DNA of 11,792 bases from Desulfobacterales bacterium (GTDB lineage: Bacteria > Desulfobacterota > Desulfobacteria > Desulfobacterales > Desulfobacteraceae). The position numbers and the translations under genes are program-made. Positions 5,703 through 11,792 of the stretch are shown here, one piece after another. Every line of letters begins with the position of its first letter. The first letter of the stretch is position 1. The notes under the pieces are model-generated. The model was given only the letters and a program-made list of their open reading frames with translations, was not told the origin of the DNA and made no database searches. Location: NCBI GenBank assembly GCA_022361135.1, contig JAKSBM010000048.1, positions 1 through 11,792 of the forward strand, in the 5' to 3' direction.

Positions 5703-7456
5703 TTTTCTGTCTCGCTTCTTAAAGTTGATAAATAGGTTTCTCCCTTGCGGGATATGGTGGTGCCCCCCCGTCCGGGGCGGACGATGAGTAACCCCAGGTT
5801 GTCCATGCGTTCCAGGCGCAGGCGAAGCTGCTGCTGGGACAGGGTCAGGCCCCGTTGGACCAGGCGTTCCCGGACCGTGGCCCGGCCCAATGCCTGGTGG
5901 TCGGCCTTGGCATCACAATAGATCTGGAGAATTTCCCGGCTTTCGTCCAAAAAACCGTGGGTGGTGATGTCCTGGGTGATGCGGGACAATTCCGTGGCCT
6001 CGAAGGGGGCCGGGGCCGGTTTTTTGACGGGTTCCGGCCGGGCCTTGCCCGGGGTACGGGGACGGGTGATATAATAGGGCAGATGTTCCTTTTCCAGCAC
6101 CTGGCCGGACATGCAGACCAGGTGCTGGAGTACGTTGTAAAGTTCCTGGACATTGCCCTCCCAGACGTGGGCCTTGAGGGCCTCCAGGGTGTCCTGGGGC
6201 AGGACCAGGTCCGGCTTTTTCAGCTGGCTGTCCAGGTAGGTCCGGGCCAGGGTGCCCAGATCCTCCATGCGTTCGGCCAGGGGCGGAATCCGGCAGATGT
6301 GCCGGGCCAGGGTGAGGATGAGTTCGGGGTTGAATCCCTTGGGCAGGCGGCGCTCAAAGGAATGGGCCGAGGTGGTGAGGAGGCGGACCTTCACCGGGAT
6401 CACCCGGTCCCCATGGGTCCTCACGATCTGTTTTTCCGTCACCGCCCGGAGCATCCCCGCCTGGAGGGCGGTGGGCAGGCGATGGATTTCCTCGATGCAG
6501 AGGGTGCCGTTTTCCGCATATTCAAATAGGCTTTTCCGGACCTGGGCTCCCTCTTCCCAGCCAAATAGTTCCCGTTCCAGGGTCTCCGGGGTGCGGGCGG
6601 CACAGTTCACGGTGATGAAGGGGCCGTCCTTGAAGGGGGAGGCATTGTGGATGGCCTGGCTCATGCAGGTCTTGCCGGTGCCGGCCTTGCCGTAGAGGTG
6701 GATGGGGGCGGTGGTGGCAGCCATTTTCCGGGCCTGGCGGATGAAGGCGGCCATGGCCGGGCTCTTTTGAATGAGGTCCCCGAACCGGGTCTGGGGTTTC
6801 TCCGGCTTCCGTTTTCCCCCGGGGATGGGCTTTTCATACTTGTTTTTCCCCAGCACCGGCCATTTTTCCGACAAAAACATCATGGTTTTCATGTAGTGCC
6901 GGGCCAGGTCGGCGTGGTTGTACGGCAGGCAGAAATGGTCATAGAGGGTGTAAACGGTTTCCAGGCTTAAAAAGCGCAGGCCGATGTCCAAAAGGGGCTT
7001 TCCCTTGAGTTCCGGCGGGACCAGAAGGCGTTCTCCGGCCGCCACCACAATGTCGATGTCCTCGGGGATTTCCTCGTCCGGGTAAAAGGGGAGGAAGGTT
7101 TGCCCCAGGTCCAGCTGTTCCAGCTCCCGGACCATTTCATCGGTGTTGGTTTTGATGTCGTTGACCACCAGGATCCGCTGCCCCGGTTCCAGGGAAAGGA
7201 GGCGGCGCATGTTGTAAATCAGGTTTTCCCGGTGGGCCCGGATGAAGTTCCGGCACTGGGGATACATGCTTTCCACCATGGGGCGGAGGCCGTCGGAAAA
7301 ATAGAGAAGGGTTTCCCCGGGATGGGGCGGGGTCTTTTCCAGCTCGTTCAGGGCCACGGCCCGGAGTTCCAGGGTGGGGGAGAAGAAATGGCGCAGCTGA
7401 TCCAGAACCAGGCGGAGAAAACTGTGCTGCAGGCCGATGACCATCAACTTCTGCAT
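5699..7456 (-). CDS. Degenerate sigma-54-activator-like AAA+ regulator with winged helix
   Basis: This protein has 585 residues, starting at ATG 7456 with AAGGA 7 bases upstream; an in-frame extension to 7534 lacks support. Residues 1-200 form an unusual N-terminal part whose second half (GQRILVVNDIKTNTDEMV 92-109, FYPDEEIPEDIDIVVAAGE, PLLDIGLRFLSLETVYTLYDH) looks like a Rossmann-type ligand domain. Residues 225-465 form an AAA+ domain related to NtrC-type activators: Walker A GKAGTGKT (256-263), ELFG (296-299), Walker B LCIEEI. The GAFTGA segment is replaced by a shorter GAQVRK, the arginine-finger segment reads GFNPELILTLA, sensor I has TTS for ATN, and sensor II reads GNVQEL with Gln for Arg. 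A proline-rich linker (464-485) leads to a winged helix (about 505-576, ending GRGGTTISRKGETYL) instead of a Fis domain. It should bind DNA but probably not drive sigma-54. It likely controls its own operon. Confidence 0.85.
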   Translation of the reverse strand: MQKLMVIGLQHSFLRLVLDQLRHFFSPTLELRAVALNELEKTPPHPGETLLYFSDGLRPMVESMYPQCRNFIRAHRENLIYNMRRLLSLEPGQRILVVNDIKTNTDEMVRELEQLDLGQTFLPFYPDEEIPEDIDIVVAAGERLLVPPELKGKPLLDIGLRFLSLETVYTLYDHFCLPYNHADLARHYMKTMMFLSEKWPVLGKNKYEKPIPGGKRKPEKPQTRFGDLIQKSPAMAAFIRQARKMAATTAPIHLYGKAGTGKTCMSQAIHNASPFKDGPFITVNCAARTPETLERELFGWEEGAQVRKSLFEYAENGTLCIEEIHRLPTALQAGMLRAVTEKQIVRTHGDRVIPVKVRLLTTSAHSFERRLPKGFNPELILTLARHICRIPPLAERMEDLGTLARTYLDSQLKKPDLVLPQDTLEALKAHVWEGNVQELYNVLQHLVCMSGQVLEKEHLPYYITRPRTPGKARPEPVKKPAPAPFEATELSRITQDITTHGFLDESREILQIYCDAKADHQALGRATVRERLVQRGLTLSQQQLRLRLERMDNLGLLIVRPGRGGTTISRKGETYLSTLRSETEK

Positions 7457-7526
7457 GGGGTGTCCTTTATCTTTCCGTTGAACATCTGTGTCTTCCCCGG
7501 CGGTGGGGGGACAGGCCAGTCGAGTG

Positions 7527-8699
7527 CTATTCAAAATACCCCCTTTTCAGGATTTCCCCCCGGCCCATGAGCCATTGTCCCTTGGCCATGACACTTTCCA
7601 GGGTCAGGGTGTGGGGATCCAGGAGCAATAGGTCGGCATGGGCCCCGGGGGAAATGGTGCCCTTGGTCTTTTCCAGCCCCAGGAGGCGGGCCGGGGTTTG
7701 GGTGAGGGGGATAAGGGCGTCTCCCGGTTCCAATCCTTTGTCGTGGACCAGACGGTGGAACTCCAGGAGCAGGGTGTCGGGGCGGCAGACATCCAGCCCG
7801 ATTAATTCGCTGTGGTCGGCATTCCACCGGGGCATGGAGCCCCCGGCATCGGAGCTGAAGCTGACCTGGTCGAAGAGGCCGTTGTCCCGGGCCAGGATGG
7901 CCAGATCGGCGGCCGTGGCAAAGGCCGGGGAGTCCCCTTGGGTCTCCGGGGTGGCCGTGGCATCGATGATGGCGCCCTTGTCTGCCAATTCCAGGGCCTG
8001 GCCCATGGCCTTTCCCTTTTTTCGGTTGATGTGGGTGGGGCAGAATCGACGGGCGGGGATGGGGGCCATTTCCATGGCTTCAAATATGGGGTCCAGTCCC
8101 TGGGGCTCTGCCCCGGTGTGGATGACCATGATCCCGGGTTTTCCCGGTACCATGGCGGCATTGCCCACTTCGGCGGCCAGCCGGGCCAGTTCCTTGGCAT
8201 CGTAGTGGGGCCCCCGGTGGTCGGCCATGGCCAGTTTTACGCCCAGGACCGGATCCATGAAGGTCATGTCCCGCCCCACGCTGCCGCAGAGGGTGGGGGA
8301 GGGGAGCCAATAGGAGCCGGTGACCATGAAGGCGGTGATGCCTTCGGTGTTGAATGCCCGGGTTTTGGCATACAGGGATTCCAGGTTCCGGGTGATGCCG
8401 TCGGTGCCCAAAAGGCCCAGGGCCGTGGTGACCCCGGCCCCCACATTCATGGATAACTGCATTTCCGGGGCCCGGGTGTGGAAGCCGCCTTCGCCGCCCC
8501 CGCCGGTGAAGTGCTGGTGGCCGTCAATGAAGCCCGGGACCAGGGCCGTGCCCGAGGCGTCCACGGTGTGGATTTCTCCGGGGATGCATTTGGGATCCAG
8601 GCGGGGCTCCAGGGCCAGGATTTGGCCGCCCCCCACCAGGACGTCCAGTTTTCCCAGGGGGTGGGGGCTGTATACGGTGGCATTTTGGATTAGAATCAT
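7527..8699 (-). CDS. iadA: Isoaspartyl dipeptidase (beta-aspartyl peptidase), family M38
   Basis: This 390-residue binuclear-zinc amidohydrolase hydrolyses beta-aspartyl (isoAsp) dipeptides left when damaged proteins are degraded. It has the same length as E. coli IadA, and every catalytic residue known there is found: HxH in DGHQHF (H61, H63), E70 in GGGGEGG, Y130 in TGSYW, the carboxylated lysine K155 in LGVKLA, H194 in VIHTG, H223 in CPTHINR, and D284 in FSSDAGG. GLLGTDGITRNLESLYAKTRA is also typical. ATG 8699 is chosen because AAAGGA precedes it by 7 bases; the upstream TTG at 8717 includes that site. It is first in a minus-strand cluster, 70 bases before the regulator. Substrates other than isoAsp dipeptides are possible in this superfamily, but the active site is fully conserved. 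Confidence 0.95.
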   Translation of the reverse strand: MILIQNATVYSPHPLGKLDVLVGGGQILALEPRLDPKCIPGEIHTVDASGTALVPGFIDGHQHFTGGGGEGGFHTRAPEMQLSMNVGAGVTTALGLLGTDGITRNLESLYAKTRAFNTEGITAFMVTGSYWLPSPTLCGSVGRDMTFMDPVLGVKLAMADHRGPHYDAKELARLAAEVGNAAMVPGKPGIMVIHTGAEPQGLDPIFEAMEMAPIPARRFCPTHINRKKGKAMGQALELADKGAIIDATATPETQGDSPAFATAADLAILARDNGLFDQVSFSSDAGGSMPRWNADHSELIGLDVCRPDTLLLEFHRLVHDKGLEPGDALIPLTQTPARLLGLEKTKGTISPGAHADLLLLDPHTLTLESVMAKGQWLMGRGEILKRGYFE

Positions 8700-8727
8700 G
8701 GGCGGTCCTTTGGTCAATTGACCGCCC
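8700..8727 (-). promoter_or_regulatory. Palindrome and hairpin over the iadA ribosome site
   Basis: GGTCAATTGACC (8712-8723) is a perfect 12-base palindrome at the predicted transcription start, a good operator candidate. Independently, GGGCGGTC and GACCGCCC (8727-8720 and 8707-8700 on the minus strand) form an 8-base perfect stem whose 12-base loop holds most of the Shine-Dalgarno bases; its 3' arm touches the ATG. If the transcript starts upstream of 8727 this hairpin would hide the ribosome site. The two structures overlap and may be alternatives. Confidence 0.45.
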
Positions 8728-8728
8728 C

Positions 8729-8757
8729 ACTATCATGGATTCCTCCTGACATGTCAA
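8729..8757 (-). promoter_or_regulatory. Sigma-70-type promoter for iadA
   Basis: On the minus strand, TTGACA (8757-8752, perfect -35) is followed after 17 bases by GATAGT (8734-8729, 4 of 6 matches to TATAAT). The start would fall near 8722, about 23 bases before the iadA ATG, at the edge of a 12-base palindrome. The -35 box lies inside a second palindrome, TGACATGTCA (8747-8756). No other comparable promoter is visible in the 107-base gap. Confidence 0.55.
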
Positions 8758-8806
8758 TGTTTAAACGCCCTTGTGGGGTTTTTTGGGGTCCCGGTGATCT
8801 CCGTGG

Positions 8807-9454
8807 TTATTCGGGGGGATAGGTGTGGGTGTACGGGGTCTCGGCATGGCCGAGATCCGTGAGGGTGGCCAGGGGGTCCTGGCTGTTCTGGAGTTTTTTG
8901 TGGCGCTGGGCCAATGAAATGATGTCGTTCCAGTCGGCCGTGGAGTTCATCACATCGGCCAGGCTGGTGGTCCCCTTGCCCAGGTTGGAAACCTGGGTGA
9001 GGATTTCCGTGTTGGCACTCATCTGGTTAAAGGCCACCACAAAGGTTTTATCCTGGTTCAGGGCCTCCTCCAGGTCATTTTTTCCGGCAAAATTTTCTGG
9101 GATGGTTACTTCCCCCTTGGCATCCAGGGTCAGGGTCATGGATTGTTTGGGATCAATGCCCAGGGATTGGGTGGCCTGATCCAGGGTGGCGTTGACCACC
9201 TTTTCCCGGGATTGGGCCACATCCCCGAAATCCTGGAGTTTCAGGGCGCCGGTGGGGTTCAAGCCCATGAGTTCCCGGGTCCGGGCCGACCGGACCTGGG
9301 GGGAGAGGGTGACCCGGTCCGAGGCCGCCGGGGTCGCCTGGGTTTCGGTTTCCGTGGTTTTTTCTTTTTTGGCGGCCGTTGCTGCGGCCAGGCTCTGCTG
9401 GGTGCGGGTGTGTATGTTGTCGCTTCCATATCCCGCAGTGGTGATCAATGACAT
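8807..9454 (-). CDS. Hypothetical protein with DRVTLSP motif
   Basis: I do not recognise this 215-residue protein. It begins at ATG 9454 with GGAG 5 bases upstream; the longer in-frame version has no ribosome site. The N-terminus is rich in Ser, Thr, Gln and Ala with no signal peptide (MSLITTAGYGSDNIHTRTQQ). A low-complexity charged linker of Lys, Glu and Thr follows, then SDRVTLSPQVRSART (45-59). The second half (about 85-175) looks like a compact alpha/beta domain with LTLDAKGEVTIPENF and KTFVVAFNQMSANTEIL. There is no cysteine and no membrane segment. DxVxLSP segments occur in FlgM-like and other flagellum-associated small proteins, so flagellar or other leaderless export is a possibility, not a call. 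It has its own sigma-54-like promoter and lies upstream of iadA in the same direction, with no clear terminator between. Confidence 0.65.
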   Translation of the reverse strand: MSLITTAGYGSDNIHTRTQQSLAAATAAKKEKTTETETQATPAASDRVTLSPQVRSARTRELMGLNPTGALKLQDFGDVAQSREKVVNATLDQATQSLGIDPKQSMTLTLDAKGEVTIPENFAGKNDLEEALNQDKTFVVAFNQMSANTEILTQVSNLGKGTTSLADVMNSTADWNDIISLAQRHKKLQNSQDPLATLTDLGHAETPYTHTYPPE

Positions 9455-9504
9455 GGCGTCTCCACATGGTTTGGGTCCTATAAAATTATTTGATGGAGAA
9501 AAGC

Positions 9505-9520
9505 AGCAAAAATCGTACCC
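9505..9520 (-). promoter_or_regulatory. Probable sigma-54 promoter for the hypothetical gene
   Basis: On the minus strand GGGTAC (9520-9515), five bases, then TTGCT (9509-9505) matches the sigma-54 consensus: GG and GC are ten bases apart, the -24 element matches 4 of 6 and the -12 element is full. The transcript would start near 9494, leaving a leader of about 40 bases before the ATG at 9454. Confidence 0.42.
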
Positions 9521-9542
9521 AAGTCCCAATGCGCCCCCAACG

Positions 9543-9571
9543 TGGACAGGGGGGGATAAACAGGATACAAT
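9543..9571 (+). promoter_or_regulatory. Sigma-70-type promoter for the U32 protein gene
   Basis: TGGACA (9543-9548) and TACAAT (9566-9571) each match the sigma-70 consensus at 5 of 6 positions and are separated by exactly 17 bases. Transcription would start near 9578, giving a leader of about 126 bases before GTG 9705. The leader shows no clear riboswitch or hairpin. The site is divergent from the sigma-54-like promoter at 9505-9520. Confidence 0.55.
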
Positions 9572-9704
9572 ACCCTAACCTGCGCATTCCACGGTCATTT
9601 TTTTCCTGAAAATCCCCTTCTCTGCTTGGTTTTAAATCGACGGTGTATTTTGGGGAAAGTCGTGGGATGTCGGGCTGAATATGTAATAAAAGTGAGGATG
9701 TATC

Positions 9705-11546
9705 GTGTCTCAGAAAAAATTAGAACTCCTGGCCCCGGCAAAAAATCTGGAATATGGCGTAGCCGCCATCAACCACGGGGCCGATGCCGTTTACATCGGG
9801 GCCGGGAAGTTCGGGGCCCGCAAGGCCGCGGGCAATCCCGTGGCGGACATTGAAAAGCTGGTGGCCCATGCCCACCAATACCACGCCCGGGTTTACGTGG
9901 CCCTGAATACCATCCTTTACGATGCGGAATTGGACGATGCCCGGGCCTTGATCCAGGATTTATGGAATGTGGGAATTGACGCCCTCATCATCCAGGACAT
10001 GGGGCTGTTGGAAATGGACCTGCCCCCGGTTCCCCTCTTTGCCAGCACCCAGACCGACAACCGTACCTTGGAGCGGGTCCGCTTTCTGGAGGCCTCGGGA
10101 TTCCAGCGGGTGATCCTGGCCCGGGAGCTTTCCCTCAAGGAGATCCGCACCATCCGGCGGGGGACCCGTGTGCCCTTGGAGTCCTTTGTCCACGGGGCAC
10201 TCTGCGTCTCCTATTCCGGCCAATGCTACATGAGTGCCGACATGGGGGGGCGTTCCGCCAACCGGGGGGAGTGTGCCCAGGCCTGTCGCCTGCCCTGGCG
10301 CCTGGTGGATGAAAACGGTCGGTCCCTGGAGCGGGAGCAGTATTTCCTATCCCTCAAGGACATGGATCGGTCCAACCGCCTGGCCGACCTGGCCGAAGCC
10401 GGCATTACCTCCTTTAAAATTGAGGGCCGGCTCAAGGATATTTCCTATGTGAAGAATATCACGGCCTGGTATCGTCAAAAATTGGATGCGCTCATGGCCC
10501 AAACGTCGGAATATTGTCGGGCCTCATCGGGCCGGGTCTCCCATTTCTTCACCCCGGATCCCCGGAAAACATTCTACCGGGGGGGGACGGAATATTTCCT
10601 GGACGGCCCCCGGGATGATATCCATTCCTTTGCCACCCCCAAGTCCATGGGGGAAAAATTGGGGCCGGTGACCCACATCGCTCCGGACCATTTTAAGCTC
10701 AAGGGCACGGCCAAACTGGCCAATGGGGACGGCCTCTGCTACCTGGACCGCAAGGGAAAACTCCAGGGCTTTTCCGTCAACCGGGTGGACCAGGACCGCA
10801 TCCGCCCCAGCTCCCCGGGGAATCTCACCCGATCTCCCCTGTATAAAGGGGCTGTGGTGTTTCGGAACCACGACCATCAATTTTCAAAAGCCCTGGCCGG
10901 GGAATCGGCCCAGCGCCGCATCCGCCTGGATTTGACCTTTTCCGAAACCCCCACGGGATTCTGCCTTTCCGGAAGGGATGAAGACGGCATCCAGGTTGAG
11001 TTGCCCCTGGACATGGAAAAGGAAGCGGCCCAGAAACCCCAGGTGGCCCGGGCCACCCTGGAAAAGCAATTGGCCAAACTGGGAAGCACCCCCTTTGAAT
11101 TGGGGCGGCTTCGCCTGGAGGCCCATGCCTATTTTATCCCCACCCGGGTCTTGAACCAGCTCCGCCGGGATTTGGTGGCGGCCTTGGAGGCCCAGCGTCT
11201 GGCTGCCCATCCCCGGATCCCCGCCTCTGCCCCGCGGCTTTGGGACTATCCGGATACGGCTTTGGATTTCAAGGCCAATGTGGCCAATCGTAAGGCCTTT
11301 GAGTTCTATAAAAAACGGGGGGTGAAAACCCTGGATCCCTGCTTCGAACTCACCCCGCCCGGCTCCGGGGCCCAGGTCATGACCCTGCGCCATTGCATCC
11401 GCTACGCCCTTAGGCAATGCCCCAAGGAACACGGGGGGCGCCGCCGGGACTGGCCCGAGCCCATGTTTCTGGAAAATGACCGGGGGCGGTACCGGGTGGA
11501 GACCGATTGTAAAAAATGTGAGATGATTTTGACGGCCGTGGATTGA
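9705..11546 (+). CDS. rlhA: U32-family protein, RlhA-like 23S rRNA C2501 hydroxylase
   Basis: This is a 613-residue cytoplasmic protein of the U32 peptidase-like family with the long C-terminal DUF3656 region, the layout of E. coli RlhA (YdcP), which is needed for 5-hydroxylation of 23S rRNA C2501. The N-terminus KKLELLAPAKNLEYGVAAI and GADAVYIGAGKFGAR is the U32 start. The signature HGALCVSYSGQCYMS...GECAQACR supplies four cysteines (C167, C174, C190, C194) that in this family hold an iron-sulfur cluster. A second cysteine set lies at the end: C564, C572, C602, C605 in RHCIRYALRQCPKE and DCKKCEM. GTG 9705 is supported by GAGGA 6 bases upstream. The gene has its own promoter and terminator, so it appears monocistronic. 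Other U32 branches (TrhP/YegQ, UbiU/UbiV) are shorter, which favours RlhA. Confidence 0.88.
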   Translation: MSQKKLELLAPAKNLEYGVAAINHGADAVYIGAGKFGARKAAGNPVADIEKLVAHAHQYHARVYVALNTILYDAELDDARALIQDLWNVGIDALIIQDMGLLEMDLPPVPLFASTQTDNRTLERVRFLEASGFQRVILARELSLKEIRTIRRGTRVPLESFVHGALCVSYSGQCYMSADMGGRSANRGECAQACRLPWRLVDENGRSLEREQYFLSLKDMDRSNRLADLAEAGITSFKIEGRLKDISYVKNITAWYRQKLDALMAQTSEYCRASSGRVSHFFTPDPRKTFYRGGTEYFLDGPRDDIHSFATPKSMGEKLGPVTHIAPDHFKLKGTAKLANGDGLCYLDRKGKLQGFSVNRVDQDRIRPSSPGNLTRSPLYKGAVVFRNHDHQFSKALAGESAQRRIRLDLTFSETPTGFCLSGRDEDGIQVELPLDMEKEAAQKPQVARATLEKQLAKLGSTPFELGRLRLEAHAYFIPTRVLNQLRRDLVAALEAQRLAAHPRIPASAPRLWDYPDTALDFKANVANRKAFEFYKKRGVKTLDPCFELTPPGSGAQVMTLRHCIRYALRQCPKEHGGRRRDWPEPMFLENDRGRYRVETDCKKCEMILTAVD

Positions 11547-11554
11547 TTTTTGGG

Positions 11555-11596
11555 GCCCGTCTCCGGGGAAGAGTCCCTGGGACGGGCTCTTTTTTT
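11555..11596 (+). terminator. Intrinsic terminator of the U32 protein gene
   Basis: GCCCGTC (11555-11561) pairs with GACGGGC (11581-11587). The stem continues inward through a wobble and a mismatch to GGG-CCC pairs, and is followed by TCTTTTTTT (11588-11596). It begins 8 bases after the stop codon, a typical strong rho-independent terminator. Confidence 0.9.
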
Positions 11597-11635
11597 GTGG
11601 ATCCAATTGGGGACGTTTTTCTTCCCACCCGGCGC

Positions 11636-11766
11636 CGGCGGGGGGAGGAAGATTCCGCTACCACCGTTGCGGTCGTCCTGACCGCAACGCCTGCGAAGGA
11701 CTCTGTCCCATTCTTCCTGAAGCTGCCAGAGTCCTTAACGCCCGCTCCATCTCCCTCCCCCTGTCG
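11636..11766 (+). other. Predicted three-way-junction structured element, possible ncRNA
   Basis: The 196 bases after the terminator contain no convincing gene but fold strikingly. An outer stem pairs 11636-11653 with 11749-11766 in 17 of 18 positions; two of these are G-U on the plus-strand RNA, and the one mismatch is A11649 against C11753. Inside are two perfect 10-base hairpins: CGTTGCGGTC (11665-11674) with GACCGCAACG (11680-11689), and AAGGACTCTG (11696-11705) with CAGAGTCCTT (11727-11736). G-U pairs would be lost on the minus strand, which favours a plus-strand RNA. A folded mobile-element end or repeat is the main alternative. No promoter was recognised, and no known RNA family was identified. 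Confidence 0.45.
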
Positions 11767-11792
11767 TCACCTGATCCTCCGGGTATGATTGG

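Noticed and set aside
4845..5735. Long plus-strand open frame of 296 residues opposite the aminotransferase
   Set aside because: It is a Gly/Val/His/Gln-rich antisense shadow of the D-amino-acid aminotransferase, whose catalytic residues are all on the minus strand.
7812..8456. Plus-strand open frame of 214 residues opposite iadA
   Set aside because: Low-complexity Gly-rich translation with no ribosome site. It arises from GC-rich codon use in iadA.
8524..8736. 71-residue frame from ATG 8736 with perfect AGGAGG, overlapping iadA
   Set aside because: The translation is Pro/Gly/Arg-rich after 25 residues, as expected of an out-of-frame shadow, and the predicted promoter would start downstream of it. 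It is kept only as a possible leader in the findings, not as a gene.
11690..11792. Integron attC-like site around TTAACGCCCGC
   Set aside because: One half-site resembles attC ends, but no matching partner core lies at the required position in the window.
1..11792. CRISPR arrays, tRNA or rRNA genes, insertion sequences
   Set aside because: No regularly spaced direct repeats, cloverleaf tRNA with a T-loop signature, rRNA segment or transposase reading frame was seen on either strand.

Overview
The window is GC-rich, with proteobacterial gene families and starts that mostly carry clear Shine-Dalgarno sites. Candidate sigma-54 promoters, an sigma-54-activator-derived AAA+ regulator, a HAMP-only membrane protein and an exopolysaccharide locus together suggest a deltaproteobacterium (Desulfobacterota). 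That placement is inference from gene style; no marker gene is present.

Layout: (1) 1-1962, + strand: the tail of an exopolysaccharide locus, with the C-terminal part of a GT4-like glycosyltransferase and then a complete polyisoprenyl-phosphate hexose-1-phosphate transferase, the membrane enzyme that loads the first sugar on the lipid carrier. (2) 2069-3207, + strand: a translationally coupled pair, a two-TM HAMP-only protein and a secreted HExxH (gluzincin-like) protein. (3) 3259-3606, - strand: a small DUF1971/YeaR-type cupin, divergent from (4) 3907-4830, + strand, a YedA-like EamA/DMT exporter. (5) 4851-8699, - strand: a three-gene cluster in transcription order iadA (isoaspartyl dipeptidase), a degenerate AAA+ regulator, and a D-amino-acid aminotransferase. 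It starts at a good sigma-70-like promoter and ends at an intrinsic terminator inside the end of the convergent exporter gene. (6) 8807-9454, - strand: an unrecognised 215-residue protein with a sigma-54-like promoter. (7) 9705-11546, + strand: an RlhA-type U32 protein with its own promoter and terminator. (8) 11597-11792: no gene, but a strong predicted three-way-junction fold.

The most interesting unit is cluster 5. IadA hydrolyses isoaspartyl dipeptides left by spontaneous protein damage. The aminotransferase keeps the substrate-carboxylate residues of D-amino-acid transaminases. Aspartyl isomerisation and racemisation are linked through a succinimide, so the two enzymes could salvage the two products of protein ageing (isoAsp and D-Asp) under a dedicated regulator. 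That regulator descends from sigma-54 activators but lacks the GAFTGA loop, the arginine finger, the sensor II arginine and the Fis helix-turn-helix. It instead has an unusual N-terminal domain and a C-terminal winged helix, so it probably works as a ligand- and nucleotide-responsive switch without sigma-54.
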